Origin: an uncultured Flavobacteriia bacterium
GTDB taxonomy: Bacteria; Bacteroidota; Bacteroidia; Flavobacteriales_D; Crocinitomicaceae
Assembly: GCA_937975705.1 (NCBI GenBank)
Contig: CALJTX010000002.1
Coordinates: forward strand, 1 to 64,000
Length of the DNA: 64,000 nt
Direction: 5' to 3'
In this document: positions 50,680 through 57,844 of the stretch, in pieces
Layout: each line of letters begins with the position of its first letter
Numbering within the stretch: the first letter of the stretch is position 1
Made by a program: the position numbers and the translations under genes
Notes under the pieces: model-generated
The model's input: only the letters and a program-made list of their open reading frames with translations
What the model was told of the DNA's origin: nothing
Database searches by the model: none

Positions 50680-51702
50680 TCAGAATAAGCCGCCTTGTGC
50701 CCAACCGAGGTCTCTGCCGAGGTGTTTGTAGCTTTTTTCAGTGGCTTTTCGCCCGCGCGGCGTGCGCATGAGAAAGCCCTCTTGAATCAGAAATGGTTCA
50801 TAGACTTCTTCTAAGGTACCGGCGTTTTCGCCAATAGCTGTGGCAATAGTGCTGAGCCCAACAGGGCCGCCGTTGAATTTGTCAATGAGCACTTTGAGGA
50901 TGCGCAAGTCCATGTCGTCTAGGCCATTGGAATCTACGTTGAGTGCTTTGAGTGCAATTTCGGTGATGTCGTCGTCTATGCGGCCCGAACCTTTGATTTG
51001 AGCAAAATCGCGCACGCGTCTAAGCAGTGCGTTGGCAATGCGGGGTGTGCCCCGACTGCGGCTGGCGATTTTGAAGGCGGCGCTTTCCTCGATGCCAATG
51101 TGTAACAGCGAAGCGGAACGTTCCACGATAGCGGTGAGCGTTTTGGAATCGTAGTATTCTAGCCGCGCATTGATGCCAAAACGGGCGCGCAGCGGAGAGG
51201 TAAGCAAGCCCGAGCGCGTAGTGGCGCCAATGAGCGTAAAAGGATTGAGATTGATTTGAATACTGCGCGCGTTGGCCCCGGAATCGAGCATGATGTCGAT
51301 GACGTAGTCTTCCATGGCGGAGTATAGGTATTCTTCAATGACCGGGCTGAGGCGGTGGATTTCGTCGATAAAAAGCACATCACCTTCGCCAAGATTGGTA
51401 AGGAGCCCTGCGAGGTCTCCGGCTTTATCTAGGACGGGGCCAGAGGTTACTTTGAACCCAACACCGAGTTCATTGGCAATAATGTTGGCGAGCGTTGTTT
51501 TGCCAAGGCCAGGAGGGCCGTGGAGCAAGACGTGATCGAGTGGTTCTTTTCGGAACTGAGCTGCACGCACAAATACTTCAAGATTTTCTACCACGGCAGG
51601 CTGACCCGCAAAATCTTGTAAAGATTTGGGCCGTAAGACCTTATCAATTTCTTGTTCGTTTTGGCCTGTTGTTTCTTCTCGGTAGTCGAATGAATCCTCC
51701 AT
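50680..51702 (-). CDS. ruvB: Holliday junction branch migration helicase RuvB
   Basis: RuvB is the ATPase motor that moves Holliday junctions with RuvA. The 340-residue AAA+ protein has Walker A GPPGLGKT (residues 62-69), Walker B FIDEIH with Asp113-Glu114, the sensor IGATTRSGLLTSPLRARFG with arginine finger, and the winged-helix end. Length is normal. RuvA is not in the window. It probably has its own promoter and is followed by queG. Confidence 0.97.
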   Translation of the reverse strand: MEDSFDYREETTGQNEQEIDKVLRPKSLQDFAGQPAVVENLEVFVRAAQFRKEPLDHVLLHGPPGLGKTTLANIIANELGVGFKVTSGPVLDKAGDLAGLLTNLGEGDVLFIDEIHRLSPVIEEYLYSAMEDYVIDIMLDSGANARSIQINLNPFTLIGATTRSGLLTSPLRARFGINARLEYYDSKTLTAIVERSASLLHIGIEESAAFKIASRSRGTPRIANALLRRVRDFAQIKGSGRIDDDITEIALKALNVDSNGLDDMDLRILKVLIDKFNGGPVGLSTIATAIGENAGTLEEVYEPFLIQEGFLMRTPRGRKATEKSYKHLGRDLGWAQGGLF

Positions 51703-51708
51703 GTCTTA

Positions 51709-51716
51709 CAAAAATA
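51709..51716 (-). promoter_or_regulatory. -7 promoter element for ruvB
   Basis: The minus strand reads TATTTTTG, matching TAnnTTTG, with its last G seven bases before the ATG at 51702. The leader would be only about three bases. The -33 region has no clear TTG. Confidence 0.4.
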
Positions 51717-51734
51717 ACAATTTGTAGGTGTGGG

Positions 51735-52412
51735 TTAGCGCCAGGTGGCAAGTAATTGCCCAAGGTCGGTAAATTCAAAATCGGCAACGGCCAAACGCGG
51801 GTTCGGAAAGTGTGTTTTTTCGGGAATACAACAGACTTTCATTTTGGCTGCGAGCCCTGCAATGACGCCATTGAACGAATCTTCAATGACCAAACATCTT
51901 TGGTTTTGCACGCCTAGTGCTTCGGCAACCTTAGTGAAGACACCCGGGTGCGGTTTGCCATAAGGCTCAAATTCAGCAGAATACGTGAAATCAAAATAAT
52001 GCGCAATTTCTAAACTTTTCAATACAGTTTCAATCAGCTTTTGAGAAGAAGAGGTCGCTAGACCAATTTTTTGTGGTGCTGCCTGAAGAAAAGCGAGCAT
52101 GTCCAAAACGCCTGGCAATGGTTGCGGATTTTGCTCAATGAGTGAGATGAGTTTGTGGATGATTTGGTCCTCTACAATTTGAAGGTCTTGGAGCCCCCAG
52201 TTTTCGTGGGCATTCCAAAATGCAATAACTTCATCGATGCGTAGCCCAACTGTTTTCTGAAAATCTTGGTGTGTGAGCGTAGATCCGTACTGGCCAAAAA
52301 CAAACTCCATCGCAATTTTCCATAGCGGTTCTGAATCGATCAGGACGCCATCCATATCAAAGATAATGGCATCAAAATCAGTGAGCTGAGGTTCTGGTTT
52401 AGGGTTGGTCAT
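51735..52412 (-). CDS. HAD-family phosphatase (beta-phosphoglucomutase-like)
   Basis: The 225-residue protein has the HAD motif I FDMDGVLIDSE with nucleophile Asp19 and acid/base Asp21, motif II LATSSS, the Lys of GKPHPG and motif IV VIEDSFNGV. A helical cap follows motif I, as in the beta-phosphoglucomutase or YcjU/HxpB sugar-phosphate phosphatase group. The substrate is unknown. It overlaps the gldE-like gene by 14 bases. Confidence 0.92.
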   Translation of the reverse strand: MTNPKPEPQLTDFDAIIFDMDGVLIDSEPLWKIAMEFVFGQYGSTLTHQDFQKTVGLRIDEVIAFWNAHENWGLQDLQIVEDQIIHKLISLIEQNPQPLPGVLDMLAFLQAAPQKIGLATSSSQKLIETVLKSLEIAHYFDFTYSAEFEPYGKPHPGVFTKVAEALGVQNQRCLVIEDSFNGVIAGLAAKMKVCCIPEKTHFPNPRLAVADFEFTDLGQLLATWR

Positions 52413-53655
52413 GGTAAAAACGGATGGTTTCGATTTTGCGCTCGCTCATTTTTTCGACGATCAAGCGGTAGTTTCCGAAGTGTACTTGGTCGCCTTCTGC
52501 CGGGAGTCTTTCTAAATGGCTCAGGATGAGGCCGGCTAGCGTATCGTAAGACTCAGATTCGCGCAAATGAAAACCGTATTGTTCGTTGAGGTAATCGATG
52601 TCGATGCGTGCAGAAAACAAGAATTCGGTAGGGGATAGTTGTTGTTCAGTGAGGGCTTCTTTGTCGTGTTCATCTTGGATTTCGCCAAAGATTTCCTCAA
52701 TGACATCCTCTAAGGTAATGATGCCCGCCGTACCCCCGTATTCATCGGTGACCACCGCAAAATTACCCACTTGATTGGTGAATTTTTCAAGCAGTTCTTT
52801 GCCACTCATAACGGTCGGAACAAACGAAATTGGTTTTAAAATTTGCTTGATGGAGGCTGGCTTTTTGAAAAGGTCAAAAGAATGGATGTAACCGATTATG
52901 TTGTCGATGTCGTCGCGGTAAATGATCAGTTTAGACAAGCCTTTGGAGGTCATGAGCGCCTTTGCTTCTTCGATCGGATCTTGGATATCTACGGCAATAA
53001 TTTCGGGTCTTGGAATCATGCAGTCGCGGGCTTTTACTTTGGAGAAGTCCAAGGCATTGCGCAACAGGAGCATGTCGTTGCCGAGTTCTTCTTCGTCGGT
53101 CAGTTGCGCACTGAGTTCATCGACGTAATTTTCGAGATCAACCTTTGAAAAAACGCGTTGTTGTTCTTTTTCAACGCCCAAAAGCTTTAGAAAAGCGCTG
53201 CTAATCAATACGATCATTTGCGTTGGCAGGTACAGTATAACGTACATGGCAAGGAGCGCAAAAAGTCCGAGGTCCAGGGCTTTGTTGGGGTTGAGTTGTA
53301 CAAGCGCTTTTGGAAGGAATTCTGCGGTAATCAGGACCAACAAGGTGGACAAAATGGTTTGTAAGATCAGCAGTAAACCTTGGTCGTCAAAGCCTAATTG
53401 TTCTAGGAGCGGACTGAGCTTTGCACCTGCAGCAATTCCGTAAACAACCAGCGCAACGTTGTTACCAAGCAATAAGAGGGCAATCATGTTGCTCTCTTTT
53501 CGGTAAAAAAGCCCTAGGATTTTGGCTTGTAAGGAGTTGTTTTTTTTGAGGACTTCAATGCGCAAGCGATTGGCAGAAATATAGGCCAACTCCATTGCAG
53601 AAAAGAATGCCGAGCAAATCAGTGAACAGATGATCAGCACAAAATTGAAATCCAT
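52399..53655 (-). CDS. gldE: GldE-like DUF21/CBS/CorC protein
   Basis: The 418-residue membrane protein has an N-terminal DUF21 (CNNM) domain with about four membrane helices and the opening ICSAFFSAMELAYISANRLR, two CBS domains (from DCMIPRPEIIAVDIQDP and FVPTVMSGKEL), the VTDEYGGTAGIITLEDVIEE signature, and a CorC/HlyC domain at the end. In Flavobacterium GldE is needed for gliding and works with GldD; other family members move Mg2+ or Co2+. I base the name on overall form and phylum; gldD is not in the window. It follows purD by 5 bases. Confidence 0.8.
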   Translation of the reverse strand: MDFNFVLIICSLICSAFFSAMELAYISANRLRIEVLKKNNSLQAKILGLFYRKESNMIALLLLGNNVALVVYGIAAGAKLSPLLEQLGFDDQGLLLILQTILSTLLVLITAEFLPKALVQLNPNKALDLGLFALLAMYVILYLPTQMIVLISSAFLKLLGVEKEQQRVFSKVDLENYVDELSAQLTDEEELGNDMLLLRNALDFSKVKARDCMIPRPEIIAVDIQDPIEEAKALMTSKGLSKLIIYRDDIDNIIGYIHSFDLFKKPASIKQILKPISFVPTVMSGKELLEKFTNQVGNFAVVTDEYGGTAGIITLEDVIEEIFGEIQDEHDKEALTEQQLSPTEFLFSARIDIDYLNEQYGFHLRESESYDTLAGLILSHLERLPAEGDQVHFGNYRLIVEKMSERKIETIRFYHDQP

Positions 53656-53660
53656 GGGGT

Positions 53661-54941
53661 TTATTTTTCGAGGACGTCCTTGCCGATGTCTTTTCGGTAA
53701 TAGGCGTCTTCAAAAGTAATTTTTGAAATTGAATCATAGCTGCGTTCAAGTGCAGCTTCGATGTTTTTACCGTAAGAAGTGACAGCTAAAACGCGTCCGC
53801 CGTTTGAAACAACCGAGGGGCCATCTGGGAGTGTGCCTGCATGAAAAACCAAACTATCGGTTATGCTATTGAGTCCGTAGATGGTTTTGCCTTTTTGGTA
53901 GTCACCGGGGTAACCACCTGCAACCATCATGACAGTGGCGGCGCTTTTGTCGTGGAATTGGATGTCGCGTTCAGATAGGGTGTGTGTAGCAACACCTTCG
54001 AATAAATCGAGGATATCGCTTTTGATGCGCGGCATCACGACTTCTGTTTCGGGATCGCCCATACGGCAGTTGTATTCGATGACGTATGGATCACCTTTGA
54101 CGCTAATTAGGCCGAAAAATACGAATCCGTTGTAGGTGATATTTTCTGCTTTAAGGCCTTTAATGGTTGGAATTACTACTCTGTTGAGTACTTTGTCCAT
54201 AAAAGCGGCGTCGGCAAACGGCACCGGTGAAATGGCACCCATGCCACCTGTGTTCAGGCCGGTATCGCCTTCGCCAATTCTTTTGTAGTCTTTGGCTTCG
54301 GGGAGTAATTTGAAAGATTCTCCGTCGGTGATGGCAAAAACAGAGAGTTCTATGCCAGCCAAAAATTGTTCGATGACAACTTTAGCACTCGCTTGACCAA
54401 ATTTGGCGCCAACGAGCATTTCTTCGAGTTCGCGTTTGGCTTCTTGGAGGTCTTCTATAATCAAGACGCCCTTACCTGCAGCTAAACCGTCTGCTTTGAG
54501 TACATAAGGGCCTTTCATGGCGTCGAGAAAACGCAAACCTTCTGTGAGTGTAGTGGCGTCAAACGTGCCATATTTTGCAGTTGGGATGCGGTGACGGGTC
54601 ATAAATGCCTTTGCGAAGTCTTTGCTGCCTTCTAGCTGCGCACCTTCTTTGCTTGGGCCAATAAGACCAACGTTTTTAAGCGCTGGATCTTGTTTGAAAA
54701 AATCGTAGATACCCAGAACAAGAGGTTCTTCCGGACCCACTACCACCATGTCAATGGCGTGCTGAATGACAGCCTGCTTGATGGCCTCAAAATCATTGAG
54801 TTTGAGATCTAGGTTTTTGCCGTGTTTTTTGGTTCCGGCATTGCCTGGGGCAATAAAGAGTTCATCGAGGATAGAACTTTGGGAGATTTTCCAGGCGATG
54901 GCGTGTTCGCGTCCGCCGGATCCGAGCAAGAGTACTCTCAT
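53661..54941 (-). CDS. purD: Phosphoribosylamine-glycine ligase
   Basis: PurD makes glycinamide ribotide, the second step of purine synthesis. The 426-residue ATP-grasp protein has LLLGSGGREHAIAWKIS at the N-terminus, GPEEPLVLG, the KADGLAAGKGVLI nucleotide-binding segment and NCRMGDPETEVVMPR. The ATG at 54941 overlaps the purQ stop by four bases (ATGA); a longer TTG form is less likely. Confidence 0.97.
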   Translation of the reverse strand: MRVLLLGSGGREHAIAWKISQSSILDELFIAPGNAGTKKHGKNLDLKLNDFEAIKQAVIQHAIDMVVVGPEEPLVLGIYDFFKQDPALKNVGLIGPSKEGAQLEGSKDFAKAFMTRHRIPTAKYGTFDATTLTEGLRFLDAMKGPYVLKADGLAAGKGVLIIEDLQEAKRELEEMLVGAKFGQASAKVVIEQFLAGIELSVFAITDGESFKLLPEAKDYKRIGEGDTGLNTGGMGAISPVPFADAAFMDKVLNRVVIPTIKGLKAENITYNGFVFFGLISVKGDPYVIEYNCRMGDPETEVVMPRIKSDILDLFEGVATHTLSERDIQFHDKSAATVMMVAGGYPGDYQKGKTIYGLNSITDSLVFHAGTLPDGPSVVSNGGRVLAVTSYGKNIEAALERSYDSISKITFEDAYYRKDIGKDVLEK

Positions 54942-55627
54942 GAACAATGAGCTAAAATAGATTCAAAAATACGTAGACCATCTACGTTATTGAGGTGTTT
55001 GTCTGCAGCACGCTCTGGGTGAGGCATCATGCCGAATACGTTTTTACCGCGGTTGGTAATGCCAGCGATGTGCTGCAAAGAACCATTTGGATTGCTGCTG
55101 GCATCTTCGCTTCCGTCTGCAGCGCAGTAGGTAAATAAGATTTGGTCGTTGGCTTTTAAAGAGGCCATAGTGGCGTCGTCTGCATAGAAACGACCTTCTC
55201 CGTGTGCGATTGGAATTTGGTAAGCCTTGGTGGTGTCGAGGTCTTGGCTTGGGGCCGCAGACTTACTTACCGGCTTGAGGTAAACATTTTTACAAATGAA
55301 CTTTTGGGTATCGTTGTGTAGGAGCGCCCCTTCTAAAAGCCCAGATTCTGTTAAAATCTGAAATCCGTTGCAGATACCCATGACGTAGCCGCCGTTGTTG
55401 GCATGTGCAATCACGGATTCCATGATGGGTGAAAACTTGGCAATAGCACCTGAGCGGAGGTAGTCGCCATAAGAAAAACCACCCGGAATGACAATGAAAT
55501 CTGCTCCTTGAAGGTCGGTGTCTTTGTGCCAGAGCTCGACAACTTCTTGCCCCATTAAGTCTTTGAGTACATAGACCATGTCTTGGTCACAATTTGATCC
55601 TGGAAAGGTAACAACGCCAAATTTCAT
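54938..55627 (-). CDS. purQ: Phosphoribosylformylglycinamidine synthase subunit PurQ
   Basis: PurQ is the glutaminase part of the fourth step of purine synthesis. The 229-residue class I amidotransferase has the nucleophile Cys86 in GICNGFQIL and the C-terminal His-Pro-Glu in MMPHPERA. Its presence as a separate subunit means that a small-type PurL and PurS should exist elsewhere. It is the first gene of the run purD-gldE-HAD phosphatase. Confidence 0.96.
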   Translation of the reverse strand: MKFGVVTFPGSNCDQDMVYVLKDLMGQEVVELWHKDTDLQGADFIVIPGGFSYGDYLRSGAIAKFSPIMESVIAHANNGGYVMGICNGFQILTESGLLEGALLHNDTQKFICKNVYLKPVSKSAAPSQDLDTTKAYQIPIAHGEGRFYADDATMASLKANDQILFTYCAADGSEDASSNPNGSLQHIAGITNRGKNVFGMMPHPERAADKHLNNVDGLRIFESILAHCS

Positions 55628-55647
55628 TTTTGATTTTTAAGTTGGTT

Positions 55648-55655
55648 CAAAGTTA
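55648..55655 (-). promoter_or_regulatory. -7 promoter element for purQ
   Basis: The minus strand reads TAACTTTG, matching TAnnTTTG, 21 bases before the purQ ATG. A TTTG lies 15 bases upstream, a little closer than usual. Confidence 0.45.
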
Positions 55656-55669
55656 GTAAAAGTCTAGGC

Positions 55670-56629
55670 TCAAATTGTAAAAAGCAGAAATTTTAGCAAG
55701 GAGAAGCCAAAGAGAATATAGAAAAATAAATGGGAGCTGATCCCAAGACTGCTGCTCAAAAGTGCGTAGGAAAAATAAAAAGAAAAAGGCAAGACGACCA
55801 AGCTCAACAAACCGATATGACCAGTAAATAGAAAAGCGGCAATGCCTAGAAACAGGATAAAAAATGTGTAAATAGTGAGGATTTGAGTTTGTTTTTTGAG
55901 TTTTAATGAGGCTTTGAGTAAACGCGCTCGTAGTCCGAACAAACTAAAAAATAAGATGAGTCCGAAAACACTCAGCAAGATGAAGTCTTGCCAATTTGGT
56001 GGATAATAGTGAAATTCAGGAATAAGTTTTACAAAACTCATTTGATCCGTCAGGTAGTAGAAGCTAAGTAAACCCACAAGCGGCATTAAAAATCCAATGA
56101 TAATGAGCAGCAGCTCGCGCAAGAAAAAACCTCTTACGACGATAAACATCAATAGAAATACAGGTAAAGTAAATAAAAAACTAGGTTCAAAAAATACGCT
56201 CAAACCAAAGGCAAAACTGGCATTGAACGCCGCTTTTTTTGAGTTCAACTGGGGCTTTATGCCGAAGAAAAGGCCAAAGCCAATAATACAACAAAACTGT
56301 GCAACAAATAACCAGCTAGGCTCGCCCCAAGAATGAAAAAAACTGGCAAATATGATATAGTTCAGACTGACGATAAAGGTGTTTTTCTCTAGAAATTCAC
56401 GGCTATTGAAGACCCAATTGAGTGCAACTGCATTGATCAAGAGCATTAAAAAATGCGCTAATAAATGTGCAGCGGGTAATTTGGCTAGGAAAGGAATGAG
56501 TTGTTGTCCATGGGGAGCATGTCCAAAAGGCGCTGTAAATCCTAAAAAATAACTGATCGGATACAAAGCGAGTAGAACAGGCAGCAAAAGCAAAACCCCA
56601 ACACGGTTGTCTAAAAACAATCTGAGCAC
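55670..56629 (-). CDS. Multi-pass membrane protein, possibly DUF6427-like
   Basis: The protein (319 residues from the GTG at 56629) has about ten hydrophobic segments and no soluble domain. It resembles the unnamed membrane proteins found near purine genes in Flavobacteriales (DUF6427 type), but I am not sure. An upstream GTG at 56644 would add five residues (VLILK). I prefer 56629 because a TAATTTTG element ends 4 bases before it, inside what would be the longer frame. Function unknown. Confidence 0.65.
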   Translation of the reverse strand: MLRLFLDNRVGVLLLLPVLLALYPISYFLGFTAPFGHAPHGQQLIPFLAKLPAAHLLAHFLMLLINAVALNWVFNSREFLEKNTFIVSLNYIIFASFFHSWGEPSWLFVAQFCCIIGFGLFFGIKPQLNSKKAAFNASFAFGLSVFFEPSFLFTLPVFLLMFIVVRGFFLRELLLIIIGFLMPLVGLLSFYYLTDQMSFVKLIPEFHYYPPNWQDFILLSVFGLILFFSLFGLRARLLKASLKLKKQTQILTIYTFFILFLGIAAFLFTGHIGLLSLVVLPFSFYFSYALLSSSLGISSHLFFYILFGFSLLKFLLFTI

Positions 56630-56632
56630 CTT

Positions 56633-56640
56633 CAAAATTA
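56633..56640 (-). promoter_or_regulatory. possible -7 element for the membrane protein, leaderless spacing
   Basis: The minus strand reads TAATTTTG, matching TAnnTTTG, and its last G is 4 bases before the GTG at 56629. No -33 TTG is clear. Confidence 0.3.
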
Positions 56641-56733
56641 GCACTAAACCGCTAGCATGACCTCCTGTTGTGAATAAGTCACAGCGATTGTTTAAAAAGA
56701 AAATAAGTTCATGTTAAATCGCGGGGTATAAGC

Positions 56734-56763
56734 TTGTGTAAAACCTAAAAAACAATATATTTG
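56734..56763 (+). promoter_or_regulatory. promoter of the DksA-like gene
   Basis: TTG (56734-56736), 19 bases, then TATATTTG (56756-56763), a perfect consensus. The ATG is 29 bases further on, giving a leader of about 25 bases. Confidence 0.6.
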
Positions 56764-56791
56764 CTTTCCTAATTTTTGAAAACCTAGCACC

Positions 56792-57172
56792 ATGGAAAAG
56801 CCTAAAAATCGCTACTCAGACGCAGATTTAGAAGAGTTCAAAGCACTCATTCAAAATAAGCTTAAAGAAGCCCACGAAGATTTCGACTTATTGAAAGGCT
56901 CACTTTCTCACAACGATGACCATGGCACCGATGATACCGGTCGTACTTTCAACATGATGGAAGACGGTTCCGAAACGCTCTCTAGAGAAGAGGTGGCGCA
57001 ATTAGCTGCACGTCAAGAAAAGTTTATTCAGAGCCTCAATGCAGCGCTGATGCGCATCGAAAACAAAACCTATGGTGTTTGCCGCGTCACGGGTCTTTTG
57101 ATTCCAAAAGAGCGCTTGCGTTTGGTTCCACACGCAACTATGAGTATCGACGCCAAAAATGCCCAAAAATAA
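56792..57172 (+). CDS. TraR/DksA-family protein with degenerate zinc finger
   Basis: The 126-residue protein has a helical N-terminal part (residues about 8-85), including the acidic HNDDHGTDDTG loop, and ends with a DksA/TraR-type C-terminal region: YGVCRVTGLLIPKERLRLVP. Of the four zinc-binding cysteines of DksA only one remains; the others are replaced (CRVT for CxxC, then HATMS for the second pair). The degenerate form is common in Bacteroidota. A regulator that binds RNA polymerase is inferred from the family. lspA starts 3 bases after its stop. Confidence 0.9.
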   Translation: MEKPKNRYSDADLEEFKALIQNKLKEAHEDFDLLKGSLSHNDDHGTDDTGRTFNMMEDGSETLSREEVAQLAARQEKFIQSLNAALMRIENKTYGVCRVTGLLIPKERLRLVPHATMSIDAKNAQK

Positions 57173-57175
57173 CGC

Positions 57176-57841
57176 GTGAAAAAACCACTGCTTTTTAGCG
57201 CCATTTTGGTAGTAGTCTTGTTGCTACTCGACCAATGGATCAAAATAACCATCAAAACCCAGTTCGCTCCGGGAGAATTTCGTCCGCTACTCGGTAATTG
57301 GTTGGCTTTGCATTACACCGAAAATCCAGGCATGGCTTTTGGTCAAACTTTTGGCGCAAGCATGTGGGCCAAACTTTCGCTGAGTTTGTTTAGAATTGTT
57401 GCCATCGGCCTGATCATCCGGTATTTGCTCAAGCAGATCAAATTGGGTACGTCTAAGGAGTTCTTGATTGTGGTGTCATTGGTCTTGGCTGGTGCCACAG
57501 GCAACTTACTTGACTCCATGTTTTACGATCTCTTTTTTAACATAGACCCATGTATTCCTTTCAATCAGTTGGCAGGTAGTGGCCACAAAGCCATTTGCCA
57601 TGCGGGCCACTTCAATTATGCGGTAGAACTCAGACACCAAGGTTTCTTGTTTGGCAATGTTGTCGATATGTTTCAGTTCAATGTGCGCTGGCCTGCCGGA
57701 ATGCCGCTCGTTGGAGGTTCAGATGTGTTTCCAGCCATTTGGAACTTAGCAGATTTCTGTATTTCTGTTGGCTTGTTCTGGGCAATTATTCGCCAGAAAA
57801 AATTCTTCCCTAAAGAAGTCAAGACCAACACAGAAGCGTAG
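57176..57841 (+). CDS. lspA: Lipoprotein signal peptidase LspA
   Basis: LspA removes signal peptides from lipidated prolipoproteins, of which several are encoded here. The 221-residue membrane protein has four membrane segments and both catalytic aspartates, in GATGNLLDSM and GNVVDMFQF. The segment between them is longer than in E. coli (about 50 residues, containing two cysteines and CHAGHFNY), making the protein about 60 residues larger. Long forms occur in other Bacteroidota. The start is GTG at 57176. Stop codons of lspA and the next gene lie 3 bases apart. Confidence 0.94.
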   Translation: MKKPLLFSAILVVVLLLLDQWIKITIKTQFAPGEFRPLLGNWLALHYTENPGMAFGQTFGASMWAKLSLSLFRIVAIGLIIRYLLKQIKLGTSKEFLIVVSLVLAGATGNLLDSMFYDLFFNIDPCIPFNQLAGSGHKAICHAGHFNYAVELRHQGFLFGNVVDMFQFNVRWPAGMPLVGGSDVFPAIWNLADFCISVGLFWAIIRQKKFFPKEVKTNTEA

Positions 57842-57844
57842 TTT

